Positions 1-11,513 of a DNA stretch of 64,000 bases are shown here, in pieces. Below the pieces are notes generated by a model. That model was given only the letters and a program-made list of their open reading frames with translations. It searched no databases and had not been told where the DNA came from. This stretch comes from Euborellia annulipes (Eukaryota; Arthropoda; Insecta; Dermaptera; Anisolabididae): NCBI GenBank assembly GCA_023213315.1, contig JAKCPI010005174.1:1-64000 (forward strand). The letters run 5' to 3'. Position numbers and translations under genes: made by a program. Numbering within the stretch: the stretch's first letter is position 1; the number at the start of each line of letters is the position of its first letter.

Positions 1-2015
1 CAGAATGGTGCAGTATGCGGACGACTTAGTCGTTTATTGTTCTTCCCCGAAAAGGGGGGCGATGCTTTCTCAGCGCCACGATTGGAGAATTTAAATACTT
101 ACTTACAATCTCGGTGCATTAGACATTTTCAGCTTCTAAATCCAATCATCTGTGTCTTCCATAGAAGACGGATTACAATTCCTGGGAGCATATATCTCGG
201 AGGTCTAACATTCCCAATAAAAAGAGTCGTTAAAGTATCTAGGACTTATTTTGGACATGTAAGCTTAGATGGAAAAACCATATTTCTTATTTAGAAAGCA
301 AGTGTGCCTCTCTTTCATAAATATTCTCAAAGTAGAAAAGCAAACTTTCAGAGGGGCCCATCCGCACTCTCTATTAACTTTGTAGCGGGCAGCTAATTTG
401 GGCCCGACTTGAATACGGTTGTTTTCCTGTTTAGCTCAGCTGTGAGCTACTTCCCTGCATAGGCTGGACAAAATTCAATACAAGGCTATAAGAATTTGCC
501 TCGGTACCTGCAATCTTCTCCTACTAATGCAATACTAGTGGAAGCGAACGAACCACCACTCTGCTTAAGGAGAGAATTAATAGCAGCTAGGTTTTTCGTT
601 AAAAGAGAAAACCAAGTTTTACTCATCCCACTATAGAGTCAATATCCTCTCTCGAGCAGGCATGCAAAACAACTTCGTTCTTGAATCACTCCTCATTCTC
701 CACAGCTTGTTTTAATTTCAAATAGGCTATAGCAATTTAGAAACATAAAAAATCTGAAAATATCACTCAGTCTATCCGATCCTTCAAATTAACTCTGTGA
801 TAATTGACACACCGCTCATTATACGGCTGGTAGAACCGTATATCAGGCCAGGGAAGAATTTGATGCACTGATTTTCACTGACGGCTCTAAATTTATTAAT
901 GCAGCGGGCTGCGCCTTTTATAACTCAGCAAACAGCTCTCTTCCATGTTATATAAACTTCCCATAACAATGCTCTAACTATACCACTTAGCTCATAAAGC
1001 TTAGAGAAGCTCTGAATTATACAAAGATAAACGATATAAGCTCAGTAAACATCATATCGGACTCTAAATCTGCCCTATCATCAATTCTGTCGATCAAGCA
1101 TGCAAAAAAAGTCGACCTAATCCAGATCCAAATTGTGAACTTAATTAAGGATATGTATTATGAAGGCCGGCAGGTAACTTTATCATGGGTCAAAGGACAT
1201 TCAGGCGATAAAAATAACGAAATAGTCGATTTTCTGGCAAAAAGAGCCGCACATTCAGGATGCCTCCTTAACGAACCAATTCCTAGGGAATGATATCGGC
1301 AATATTTTTAAAAATCAGCTACATACCACGTGGACGTCTGAGTGGCATAGAACAGCTCAATTCAAGGGAAAGTTTCTGTTAAAGTTTAAAAATAGTCCTG
1401 GTTCTCCATGGTTCACAGCTGTCGCAGATTTAAACAGAAATGAAATAGTGACGATCAACCGATTAAGAATCAACCATACCCTGTGCAAAGCTCACCTTCA
1501 TAGAATCAATTTGGCTACCTCGCCTAACTGCACCTGTGCGCCGGTACCATCGACACCGGACCATCTAATATTTTCGTGTCCCACTTTCCATCTCCAGCGT
1601 ATAACTTTCCTAAAGGAAATAAGTCCGAATTTCCGAGATCCTCCTAATCTACAAAATATTCTCAAACGCCCAAAACCTACAGTCATCAAAAGCCTGGTAA
1701 AATTCATCTCTCACTGCAGCTTGAAAATATGAACTTATACACACGTTTGGCAATATTCTCCTTTGTTTTATTATTGTTTTGATATTGTATTGTTTTTATT
1801 TTGTTTTAATATTGTATTGTTATTGTTTTAATATTGTATTGTTATTGTTTTAATATTGTATTGTTATTGTTTTCGCTTTGTTTTAATATGTTCTTTTACT
1901 GTATTTGTTTTAGAGCTATGTTGTATTTTGATATTACTGTATTTTATAATTGTATTTATTTAGTGGAAGGGATGGCCTAAGCTGCCTACCTTAATAAATA
2001 AAAAAAAAAAAAAAA
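1..2015 (+). mobile_element. Decayed non-LTR retrotransposon, 3' part (RT end, RNase H, Cys/His tail, poly-A)
   Basis: At 14-25 the + strand encodes YADD within VQYADDLVVYC, the catalytic motif of reverse transcriptase. Further on, 855-965 encodes an RNase H start (LIFTDGSKF...AAGCAFYN). 1030-1293 encodes IISDSKSAL and SWVKGHSG plus an NNEIVDFLAKRAA-like segment, the later RNase H blocks. At 1448-1732 a frame gives RLRINHTLCKAHL, NCTC and HLIFSCPTF, the Cys/His C-terminus seen after RNase H in I/Loa-type LINEs. Stops and frameshifts separate the blocks, so it is dead. The 3' end has imperfect TTGTTTTAATATTGTA repeats (about 1755-1905), then AATAAATAAAAAA at 1994-2015. The 5' part is outside the window. 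The clade is not certain. Confidence 0.85.
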
Positions 2016-2021
2016 TTTAAA

Positions 2022-2090
2022 TAAATAGGGTCGGGGTCTAAATGGCCTTCGATGCCGAAAAAGGCCTAAAATTAAATAAATAAAAAAAAA
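2022..2090 (+). repeat. Short A-tailed retroposon fragment (GGGTCTAAATGGCC... family)
   Basis: A 60-bp block with GTCTAAATGGCCTTCGATGCCGAAAAAGGCCT ends in an A-run. The same block recurs inverted at 7320-7385 and 19208-19290, and in both orientations in the foldback at 20530-20880. It behaves as a short interspersed family with an A-rich 3' end. Confidence 0.5.
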
Positions 2091-2107
2091 AAAGAATTCG
2101 AATAAAT

Positions 2108-2212
2108 CTGCGGAAAGTAAATATATATAGACACAAAAAATCTGGTGACACAAGCACAGTTCCCTTGGTAAGAGAAAGTTGGGTGCTGTGCGAACAGTCA
2201 CACCAGATTTTT
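2108..2212 (-). repeat. Hairpin-family copy 1, hairpin end only
   Basis: It contains AAAAAATCTGGTGACACAAG and its inverted partner CAGTCACACCAGATTTTTT around a degenerate GGTAAGAGAAAGTTG core. This is the diagnostic terminal hairpin of the family whose full copies are at 7614-8303 and 21052-21779. Confidence 0.8.
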
Positions 2213-2215
2213 TAT

Positions 2216-3014
2216 ATTTATTATTGATTAGTTATTTTCTGTACTTGCACTTTAGGTTATTATAATACAATTACAAAATCTCTTTGCACAATTATTATTA
2301 CCAATTGTAGTGGTTTGAATTTCTACCTACGTTTATATAAAAATGAATGGGTTGGATACAATTAGAGAAAAAAAATCTTCTCTCGGAAATGACTTTTTTT
2401 TTTTTTTTTTGAAAAATGTAAATGAGATAATATTTCAGTTAGAATTTTTTCTTCGGGTCGCAACTTTGCCCTTTGTGAGAGAATTTCAATGAAGCAAAGG
2501 GATCAAAGCACGCCAAGTTTTCTTTATCTCTTATTATTTTATTTTACATATATCGTTAGATTCTATTGATAAACAAATAAAGAACGGAAATTAATAACCT
2601 ACAGGCGGGAACAACAATTTCTTTAAATATAACCTACCAATTTATTTTTTAACAACCGAACTAGCATCATTTCTACCTAAGTTTATATAAAATAAAATAT
2701 ATAATTAATTATACAAACACTTTCTTTCTAAATTTAAACTTTTATCTTTTGCAATTAGAAGCCCTTTAGATATCGACAAAGTATAATTCATCATGTAGAG
2801 GAAAGGGTGCAAATATGGAAACCCTGTTTTATTTATTGTTACAACTAGTTTGTTTACCAATGGAATTTCTAGCAATAACTTCTAAAATTTATTATAAACA
2901 ATAACCGCTTTTGGTTTTATGGAAAACAATACTTTTACATTGTAATAATAATTCTTAATTAAAAATTTATTAATTTTAAACTGGTAACCGTTGGCTCTAG
3001 TTGAAACATTATAC
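2216..3014. other. AT-rich sequence, nothing recognised
   Basis: Homopolymer T runs and short AT-rich words; no open frame, repeat boundary or RNA gene seen. Confidence 0.6.
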
Positions 3015-3040
3015 TTTAATAGGAGAATTAAATTTCAGTA

Positions 3041-3309
3041 CAGGGGCGGATCCAGAGGTGTTTCTCGGGGGGGGGGGGGTAATTTGGAGTGACTCGTCGC
3101 CCAGCACACTATTTTTTCTTAATTTCACTAATTTAAAGGCGCATTCTGTACTTGTTTGCCAGAATATAAATACAAATCAAATTTTTAAGTATTAATTTTT
3201 AAAATTTTACGTGAAAAATGAATTTTTTTTTGCAAAAAAAAGGTATTTTTTTCAAATCTCGGGGGGGGGGGTAATTACCCCCTTTACCCCCCCCTTGTAT
3301 CCGCCCTTG
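3041..3309. mobile_element. Short non-autonomous hAT-like element, TSD TTTCAGTA
   Basis: Ends are CAGGGGCGGATCCAG and GTATCCGCCCTTG (inverted), flanked by a perfect 8-bp duplication TTTCAGTA (3033-3040 and 3310-3317). Internal G/C homopolymer runs sit just inside both ends. The 269-bp length and absence of coding sequence make it a MITE. Confidence 0.88.
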
Positions 3310-3398
3310 TTTCAGTATGATACCCATGGTTTTTTTTTTCAATTATTTATTTATTTAACATTAATACTTTATACGTATTTCGACACCTTACATACATA

Positions 3399-4609
3399 CA
3401 GTGGCGGTCCCAGGACTTGGTCAAGGGGGGGCCCAAATTTTTTTTTTTTTTTTATTTCATTTAAAAAATTGAAATACACTATAAATAAATTTTATAACAT
3501 TGAATAAAAACATTCTGGCAAATTTATTGGGATCTTTAGCATTTCAATACTCTACCTGGTGGCTTAAATTCGAACTAGCGATTGTAGGATAAACCTTCAT
3601 ACGTTTAACGTGATATAATGGGCAAGAACATTTAAACATCTGATATAATTGTATTATTTAAAAAAAAAGTTATAACCCACGAGTAAACATTATTGTTAGA
3701 TTAATAAATAATACATACATACACTAATATATTCACAAATATGAAATTTTCTCCTTATAAAAATGAAAGCAATGTGTATCTACTTTGTGTTTATGGGTGT
3801 AAAAGTCATGCATCTAAGCATGAAACAGTTCGATTTCATTCTTTTCCAAAAAAAAAAGACAGTATAGTGAAAATTATAAATAATTTTATTGTAGAAGAAT
3901 CAATCTATCAGATTTAGAAACCTTTTAATTTTTGCCTCTATCTTTTTCTTGTTTTTCTCCAAAACAATTGTGCTCGAGCAAAGGCGTCTCATATCGTATT
4001 TTTTAAGAGCTGATTTATGTGGTGCACTCCAAAACACATTTTTTGTTATTATTATTATAAAATTTGTACAGTTTGTATACTCCTAGATGTATTTTGGAGC
4101 ATTTTATTTTGAATAATATAAAATTTTATAAACTTCAGAGCTCTTGGGGGGGGGGGGGGAAGTGCCTCCCCCCAATGACGCCACTGCATGAAATTCTTCT
4201 CGTAAACTTGTTGTTTGTAAACAGAAAGCAAGAATTTGGTCTGTCATTGAAACTGTCATTACTATTACTCACTTTAAAACATGACCAGGATCAATAATAT
4301 TGTCTCCACAAATAAAATTTCTATTAGTAAGTGTGGCAGAAGAAAACCTACAAATTTCCTGTACCCTCACACCCATTTTTTATTTTTAATTAAACTTTTT
4401 GTCTCATAAAACACGTGTACTTGCGTATCAGCTCAGCCATTCAATCCTACAATGGCTAGTTCATTTTTTGCCACCAGGTGAAGCCACGCCTCTCCCATAG
4501 ATCCCAATACTTTTTTGTTTAGTTTTTAAAATATTAAATAAAACTTTAGAATTTTTGTCGGTCCAATGGGGGGGGGGCCCTTGGGTCCCCCCCCCTGGGA
4601 CCGCTAGTG
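3399..4609. mobile_element. 1.2-kb non-autonomous element with 8-bp TSD CATACATA and a THAP fragment
   Basis: Ends are CAGTGGCGGTCCCAGG and CCTGGGACCGCTAGTG, flanked by exact CATACATA duplications (3391-3398, 4610-4617). The interior carries a THAP zinc-finger fragment (3741-3917) and, near 4020-4187, a segment with G-run and AATGACGCCACTG end that matches the element at 7010-7246. An 8-bp TSD fits hAT or P superfamilies; the TIR start CAGTGGCG is hAT-like while THAP is typical of P elements. Confidence 0.85.
3741..3917 (+). pseudogene. THAP-type zinc finger fragment
   Basis: A 58-codon frame begins MKFSPYKN and contains CVYGCKSHASK followed by RFHSFPKKK. This has the spacing of the N-terminal half of a THAP DNA-binding domain (C-x(3)-C, then the F-H/x-F-P block). 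The conserved Trp and the second C2H half are absent, and a stop follows, so it is a remnant inside the 3399-4609 element. THAP domains bind the ends of P-type transposons; this copy cannot be a complete domain. A captured cellular THAP exon is an alternative origin. Confidence 0.6.
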
Positions 4610-4949
4610 CATACATACATGTATGTATTTTATAATTCACTTCCGATGATGACACATATGGTGTCGAAATAATTATAAAGTGTTAATGTTAAATACGTAT
4701 ATAAATCATTGAAACAAAAAACCTTGTGTATCATACTTGAATTTAATTCTCCTATTAAAAAATTAAAAATTTACTTTTTAGCCGACTTTCAAAATGTGCT
4801 GGTAATCTGGAAACATTAGTTTTTTTTGGTTAAAATCTCTCCCAAAAAATTAAAAATCAGAACATTTTGTTACCCGTGAGGCCCGGGCCTAGTGGCGGCG
4901 AAAAAATAAAGTTCCGGCAAAAAAAATTAATGCCAGGGCGGAAAACTAA

Positions 4950-5720
4950 GGCTCTATTCACACGGGGATACTCAAATCTCCGAGCAACTAGGATACTGGG
5001 TAGCGAAGAGACTTGACATGTATAATCCAATGGCGCCATTCACACGGGGAAACTCCAGTCGCCGATACTCGCCGATACTCGGCGACTGCGCGACTCAGTT
5101 GCCAAGAGACTGGACATGCAGGTCTCCAAGCTACTCAGTCGCCTGGTTTCCTCGATACTTTCCAAAAAAATGCGCGAAAAAGAAACAAATCTGAAGCTAG
5201 TGGAGGAAATTGAACAATTTTGATTGAGTGGGAAGAGAGGGTAAATGTTTTACATAAAAAAAAAATTTTAGAATTTTAAAATTTTAATGTTTAGCAAAAA
5301 TAAAGATAAAAAAATTGAGAAATAACCCAAAATATTTATTTGTTTAAAATTATTTATTAATTGTAAACAAATAATCGAGTGTTTTATTTTATTTATTTTT
5401 TTTTTATAGCAAAGTTTTTTTTTTTTTTTAATTTAAGGTCTTGGAGGCCATATTTATTCAAATTGAAAAAAGCAAGTTAACCAAATACAAACTATACAAA
5501 ATTTTATTAACAATACCAGAGTAATTATTAAGAATAACTTTTTGTCCCTTCAAATGTTGATGTTTAAAATTTGGAGGGAACTGAGTAGGTTGATAGGATA
5601 CTCGCGATTTAAGTAGCGGCCGTGTGAATATGACAGGCAACTACAGTCTCGAGGCTACCAGTCTCGAGTCTACTAGTCGACAAGTATCCGAGATTTGAGT
5701 ATCCCCGTGTGAATAGAGCC
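4950..5720. mobile_element. PIF/Harbinger-type non-autonomous element, TSD TAA
   Basis: TIRs begin GGCTCTATTCACACGGGG, continue ATACTCAAATCT, and end symmetrically in CCCCGTGTGAATAGAGCC. The flanking duplication is TAA (4947-4949, 5721-5723), matching the TWA preference of Harbinger elements. A subterminal block with GCCGATACTCGCCGATACTC and repeated AGAGACT/CATG words lies just inside the left end. No transposase is visible in the 771 bp. Confidence 0.85.
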
Positions 5721-5723
5721 TAA

Positions 5724-6561
5724 AAAAAAAAAGTTCCTCAAAAAAAATTTTCCCATGTCGGAAAAAATTTCATGTACCAAAAAAAAGGTAAAATGTTTTT
5801 CATGGACAGGAAAAAAATATTTTCCGCGGGGCGGAAAAAATTTAGTTTCGTAAAAACAAAATTTTTCGCAGGACGTATAAAATTTTTATTTAGATTTAGA
5901 TTCTATTATGTCTTACGAGGTACTATCCGAACAACCTTAAGACAAACGAATATTTTTTTTTTAACTTACAGGTCCATTTTCTAATTATAACATTTTTTTA
6001 CAATATTTTTATTCTTTTGAAAGAATTCGAAAGAGGGAAAAAGATCTAAAAAAAAAATTCTATTTTTTTTTTTAGTTCATAAATTTAATAAAGCGTAAAT
6101 TTCAATTTGCTTTTTCTGCTCTGCTTTTGAGAAATAAATTGTAATATTTTTGGAATGAAGAGTCTCTTCTCTCTCTCTCTCTATTCAATTTAATTTGAAT
6201 TTCAAACCCTGAACTCATCTCTCCATCAATGACGTTTTATTTTTGTTTTGATAATCCTTTTCAATTTATTTGCAACTTATAGCTATTATAAACAAATTGA
6301 AATTGAAATTATTTTTATTAATTCATTTTAAATATAATTTTTAAATAATTTTTTTTTCTTTTGTAATAAATACCATTGATCATATAAATCCAGGACTCGC
6401 ACTCTGGTTGTGAGGATTTAAGGCCTGAGGATTTTTCCATCTTAGGGATATTTTTTTGTTGGAAATTTCTACATTTCTTTGATGTTTATTTAAAATACAA
6501 AAGTCTTTCTTGAAATTATCCTCTGAAAGTTGTTAGACTCGTATTAATATCCCTACCATAA
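5724..6561. other. AT-rich sequence, nothing recognised
   Basis: Contains A/T runs, degenerate 'GGAAAAAATTT' words near 5750-5860 and a short CTCTCTCT microsatellite near 6170-6182. No supported gene or bounded element. Confidence 0.5.
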
Positions 6562-6697
6562 TAACTCCTTCTTATTTAAGTCATTTGGTATCCAATTGGC
6601 TTAAATAAAATCATCGGACTGCCTGGGGTCCGAACCCGCGACGTTTGGTATACGAGGTTAGCACGCTAGCCTCTACACCAAGCCCCGAGGGCCCCAG
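6562..6697 (-). repeat. tRNA-derived SINE-1 copy, head part
   Basis: Read on the minus strand it has GGCTTGGTGTAGAGGCTAGC (box A-like), CGGGTTCGGACCCC (box B) and the family body ATTTAAGCCATTTGGATACC in degenerate form. The 3' half and A-tail are missing. Box B ties it to a tRNA ancestor. Confidence 0.8.
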
Positions 6698-7009
6698 ATT
6701 GTAATTGAAATATACATGTCTACAAAAGTCATGTTTGTTCTTGATTTTGTCATTTTTCTACTCTCTATATGTCATACTTTCGCCCTCCTTCATCAAGGTT
6801 AAGCGATGGGCCGGCTTGGTCGTATTCATTGCCTACTCCGAAATAGGGAAATAATAATTTTATTTTTATTTTCTTTGGACATCGCTCTACTCGTATTGTA
6901 ATAATTTATTAATGAGAGGAAAAATTATTTGGAGTTCTTTATTCACATTCTACATTACAAATCTTATTTTCTTAAGCTAAATGCCAAAAGGCTCAGCAAA
7001 ATTCTATAT

Positions 7010-7246
7010 TTTCTTGGGGGAGGGGGGGGGGGAGCACACTTTTTTTTTCTTAAAATTTACTTACATTGTTAGATATATGTACTCAATTTTGGCCAAAAGA
7101 TATTTAATTAATTGTTTAATTTTGTAGAGTTTATATTGTAGATATATTTTGAAATATTTTGTTTAAAAGAATAATATAAAATTTTAAACAAATCAGAGCT
7201 CTTGGAGGGGGGGGGGGGTTCTTCTCCCTCAAATGACGCCTCTGCC
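7010..7246. mobile_element. hAT-like MITE remnant, G-run ends
   Basis: The right end reads AATGACGCCTCTG, the reverse complement of a CAGAGGCGTCATT terminus. Inside is the shared block GAATAATATAAAATTTTA...CAGAGCTCTTGG followed by a long G-run, also found at about 4100-4187. The left terminus is not clear, so the boundary is approximate. Confidence 0.5.
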
Positions 7247-7270
7247 TGTTTTAATGATTCTTGCATGCAG

Positions 7271-7533
7271 CAGTGGCGGATTAATGCAATTTTGTCGGGG
7301 GGGCGGTTTTTTTTTTTATTTTTTTTTTATTTAAGGACTTTGTGGGCATCTATGGTCATTTAGACCCCTTTCCTATTTATTTAAATTGATTGGTAACAAA
7401 TTCAATTGAAATTAAAGCCCGGAAATCATAATTTCTTTAGATTACTAGTTTTTATAACATTGTGAATTTCTTCTCGGGGGGGGGGGGGCGATCCCCCCCC
7501 CCCCCCCCCGCCCTTCCCCTTAATCCGCCCTTG
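7271..7533. mobile_element. Non-autonomous hAT-like element, TSD GCATGYAG
   Basis: Ends CAGTGGCGGATTAATGC and CCTTAATCCGCCCTTG are inverted. The flanks are GCATGCAG (7263-7270) and GCATGTAG (7534-7541), one mismatch. It has G/C runs inside both ends and an internal copy of the TTAAGG...GGCATCTATGG short retroposon. Confidence 0.8.
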
Positions 7534-7613
7534 GCATGTAGCTGGTTGTCTATGTCTAATTTATTTAATTTCAATTTTTGTCTATAATAATAACAGTTTT
7601 GTTACATATATTT

Positions 7614-8303
7614 TACTTTCTCTTACCTATGTATATATGTAATATATATATAGAGAGAAAGTATTGGTTCATGTCAAAAATTCGATGTCGAGATTTTGAT
7701 GGATCTTCACGTTTTGAGGTCCCCTGAATCCAAAAAAGTGGTTTTCGCGACATGGTCTGTCTGTGTGTGTGTGTGTGTGTGTGTCTGTGTGTGTGTCTGT
7801 GTTCAATTTTAAGCATGAAGGAATTGAGCTACAAGGTTGAAATTTTATATTTAAGTTAAACATCCCCCGGGACCGGAAAAATAAGCTTTTAATCAAAATC
7901 GGCCAAAGAGTACTAGTACTTTACTGATGTACTTTTTCAGTTTTTTTCGATTTTCTCAAAATTTGCTCCAACGATTTTTTTTTAAATTCAAAAATCAATT
8001 ATTTTTTAGATGCTCTTTAAAATGTATATTCTCATTTTGTGATTGAAATCTTCTGAAGACCACTTTACTCTTGTTCTTCATAGGAAAGATAGGAGATTTC
8101 TCCTTATGGTTGCTATGGTAACAAAATATAAATATTTTGCCATACTTATAAATTTTACATCTTGAAAATCGAATGAACCGTACTGTCGGAAACTAAATAC
8201 ATGTCGACACAAAAAATCTGGTGAGACAAGCACAGAACACAACTTTCGATTACCGAAGGTAAGAGAAAGTTGTGTGCTGTGCGCCAGTCACACCAGATTT
8301 TTT
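7614..8303 (-). mobile_element. Hairpin-ended family, full copy (copy 2)
   Basis: One end has ACTTTCTCTTACC, an AT-rich core and GAGAGAAAGTATTG. Then come ATTCGATGTCGAGATTTTGATGG, a GTCTGTCTGTGTGTG microsatellite, a 500-bp unique body and the terminal hairpin: AAAAAATCTGGTGAGACAAG pairs with CCAGTCACACCAGATTTTTT. GGTAAGAGAAAGT inside the hairpin is the inverse of ACTTTCTCTTACC at the far end. There is no coding capacity. The layout (short subterminal inverted repeat, central microsatellite, terminal stem-loop) resembles Helentron-associated DINE-1-like elements; that assignment is inference. Confidence 0.8.
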
Positions 8304-8618
8304 CTATAAAGATTGGTTTGAAGCTATTTGTTGGTTTTGATTTTAAAATAAACATCAATTCCGATTAATTTGATATTAATCCTTTCACTATCATTCGCTA
8401 ATTCTCAATGTGGAATTAATTGAATGTCCATATCTAATTGAAATTGGTGGAGAAGGGGGTTGGAAATCCAATGATTTTTTTTTCATTTAATTTCCGGTCA
8501 TTTGATTTTGCTGACAATCAATGAATGAAAAGAGCTGAAATGGATCCTTTCAATCTTTCGTGCCAAGAAAAACCAGCGCAATTGGGGCAGAAAGAATTCG
8601 AACAATTTAGTTTGTAAT

Positions 8619-8782
8619 TTTTGTTCACACACACACAGACAGACCATGTCGCGAAAACCACTTTTTTGGATTCAGGGGACCTCAAAACGTGTATATCCAT
8701 CAAAATCTCGACATCGAATTTTTGACATGAATCCAATGCTTTCTCTCTCTATATATTAACATATATAGAGGTAAGAGAAATT
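8619..8782 (+). repeat. Hairpin-family copy 3, tail end only
   Basis: It contains the CACACACAGACAGACC microsatellite, CATGTCGCGAAAACCAC, ATCAAAATCTCGACATCG and the terminal GGTAAGAGAAA after an AT-rich core. The hairpin end is missing. Confidence 0.8.
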
Positions 8783-9479
8783 AAAAATAGGTCAAACAAA
8801 TCTATAAAAAAATCTTACAATCTTGTAAGTGTTTTATTTTTTAATTTTTTTTTTTATCAAGGAAACCTAAAAGATATATTTTTTTTTAGATTCTATTATA
8901 CTGTAGATAAAAATAGAAAAAAGTAAAAAATTGTTACGTTCTTTGGGGAAAAAAATCAATGAGATCGAATTGTGACAAAAAAAGTATAATATGAAAAAAA
9001 GAAAAAAATAGAAGAGGTTTCTCTCCCTCTAGTTTTTTATTCTTTCTGATTTCAAACCACCTTTTTTGTGATGCCAACATGCGCTTTTTTTCTTTTATTT
9101 TTTGTATTCGCTAAAACCTAAAATACTCTATTGATCTGGTTTTTATAGAGAGTGGCTGAGCATCGATTTCTTTTACTCTTTCTTTCAGGCTATGTTTTTA
9201 TTTTTATATGTCAATATCATATTTTAATAACAAAGCATTTGGATATTTAGAAAAAAGAATTAAATGGACACATTTTAAAAAAGCAATTTCAAACAATTCA
9301 GTTTTATTTTTATATTAATCTATTATTTCGTTTTAGGAATGTTTCTGATCACCTATCAATTTGTCAAATTTCTTGTTTTGTAAGCCAACAGGGGTTCGGT
9401 TTGTTTTTATCTCACAGAGAAGAGAAATATTAATTTTCTTTAACTATTAGTTGATATATACATATTAGGATGGTCCTTA
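8783..9479. other. AT-rich sequence, nothing recognised
   Basis: T- and A-rich sequence with no supported gene or bounded element. Confidence 0.6.
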
Positions 9480-10105
9480 TTTTGGACTCTTTCAAATTTT
9501 CTTTGACGCTAGTCCTAAATCAGTTCCAAATATATATAAAAAAAAAATCCTGCCAAATTTCAATATTAAGCCGTCCCCCATGGCAGCCAAAGTTTTAAAT
9601 GTAAATAACATGGGAAAAGTCCTTTTGTGTCTTTAAAATTTTATAACTCATCAACGGAACAACTTCTTGGTAAGATTACAACAAATTTTTATAGGAAATT
9701 TAACGCTCTACAAAAAAGGTCTCCTATGATTTTTGTGTTACTCTACTGGTTCAAAGTTATTCGAGGTCAAATTTGAAGTTTTAGTAAATTTCATTTCAGC
9801 TTTGACCTAGAATAACTTTTGAACGAGTAGAGTACCCCAAAAATCATAGGAGACTCTTTTGTAGAGCGTTAAATTTTCTATAAGAATATGTTATAATCTT
9901 ACCAAGAAGTTCTTCCGTGGATGAGTTACAAAATTTTCAAGACACAAAAGAACTTTTCCCATGTTATTTCCATTTAAAACTTAGGCTACCATGGAGGGCG
10001 GCTTAATATTAATATTAAGAGCTTCAATTTAGCAGGATTTTTTTTTTATATATTTGGAACCGATTTAGGACTAGCGTCTAAAAAAAATTCGTAAATGTCC
10101 AAAAA
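9480..10105. mobile_element. 626-bp foldback element (one long palindrome)
   Basis: The two halves are inverted copies about a centre near 9790. For example, GACGCTAGTCCTAAATC pairs with GATTTAGGACTAGCGTC. AACGCTCTACAAAAA pairs with TTTTGTAGAGCGTT, and ATCATAGGAGAC with GTCTCCTATGAT. Divergence between arms is modest. No coding sequence; the outermost bases and target duplication are not resolved. Confidence 0.8.
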
Positions 10106-10813
10106 ACAGTATATCATCTGATGGCTGGTTGATCTTTTCTAAATATTATAAAAAAAATTTTATTCTAGCTATTAACAAAAAAGTTAAGATTCAAGTTTTT
10201 TTTTTCTAAGTTGATGAACGAATTGAAAGGAGTTGAATGACGGCAGAGATAAATAAACATTTTAATAGTGAATATTTATCTTAGAAATATTTTGCTTTAA
10301 AACAAATAAAGGGGTTACGATGGGTGGGATAATATAATTGTTTGTGCTTCGGATGATGATTTCGTTCCTACTCCAAGGGAAAAAATATATACCCCCTCCC
10401 CCATTCATCAATTTGTATAAAAAAATTCCTAATTAACATACGTATTTATGAATATTGTAAAAAAATTTGCCAATATTTGAAAATATTCCAACCTCCCTGT
10501 GGGCAGATCACCTTCATGTCAATATTATTTTTAGGTCCTTTATTTTACTATTATTTAACTTAATCACTATATCCAACTAGCATCAATGTATTTGTATTTG
10601 ATTACATCTTGATTAAAGATCATCATACATCGAAATCTGCTTGTGTTTGACCTCCCAGTACTTCTGGAAACTTGATCCCAAAGGTGATCTGGTGCTGTTT
10701 TTAAGTGTGTGCTCACTTTAATGAAATGGAAAATTGTATGAATGTTTATATGCTCTATAGAAATCCACAATTTATAATTCTGAGATATTTTAATTTTAAA
10801 CTTTGGAAACTAA
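10106..10813. other. AT-rich sequence, nothing recognised
   Basis: No supported gene or element boundary. Several short open frames here have no recognisable motif. Confidence 0.5.
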
Positions 10814-11300
10814 CAAAATACCAGGGAGGTAGGGAGGGAAGCTTTGGAATAAAAGTTGTTGCCTAAATGACGTCACAGCCGCCATATTGAAAAGATGAAA
10901 ACATTGAATTTCCCATTGAACGTAATGTTAATATATCATCAAATTTCGGGCCTTTTTTTGGAAAATTATGTGAGCAAAAATTTTCTCATGAAGGAAAAAC
11001 TCTTTAAAAATTATTTTATTTCAACCGCAGGTCGTTTTGATATGCATATATGTATAAAAAAAATTAAATGTTGCGGCAATCATTCTCTTCCTAATGCTGT
11101 TGATTAGTCAATTAAAAAAAGAAATTATCATTAGTTTAATGGAAAAATGGTTACAAAAAATAAAATATAAACAAAAAATATATTTATTAATATATTTGTT
11201 TAATTACCAAAAGTATTAATTTATATAAATCTCATAATGTTATATACAAAAAATATTTTGTTTAGTATGATAAATTTATGCAATTAACTGAGTATATAGA

Positions 11301-11452
11301 AATGCCTGGACCCCCAATAGATATATTATTAAAAATACTAGTATCGTTAAAAGTCTTAAATGGCCTAAGTTGCCGAAAAGACTGTGTGAATTTGTGTGTG
11401 AATGTGAGTGTGAATGAGAAAACAAAGTGTGAATGTTAAAAAAAAAAAAAAA
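11301..11452 (+). repeat. tRNA-derived SINE-1 copy, 3' half with A-tail
   Basis: Contains TGCCTGGACCCCCAATAGAT, GGCCTAAGTTGCCGAAAAGACTGTGTG, a TGTGAATGTGAGTG stretch and an A-run, i.e. the 3' body and tail of the family seen complete at 27110-27375. The tRNA-like head is absent. Confidence 0.8.
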
Positions 11453-11513
11453 CTGACTATATATAAATATGACTGGTAGTTTTGAGGCACTTGTTATGAT
11501 AAAAAAAAAAAAT

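Larger units (their letters stand above)
3015..4759. mobile_element. Foldback (palindromic) element, interrupted by two younger elements
   Basis: The left arm (3015-3040 plus 3318-3398) begins TTTAATAGGAGAATTAAAT. The right arm (4618-4759) is its reverse complement, ending ATTTAATTCTCCTATTAAA. The arms match for over 100 bp, including GTATGATAC, TTTAACATTAA and TTTCGACACC. Removing the inserts at 3041-3309 and 3399-4609, each with its own 8-bp duplication, restores the palindrome. No target duplication for the foldback itself was recognised. Confidence 0.75.

Noticed and set aside
7613..7896. Thr-His repeat frames
   Set aside because: Translation of the GTGTGT microsatellite in the same family.
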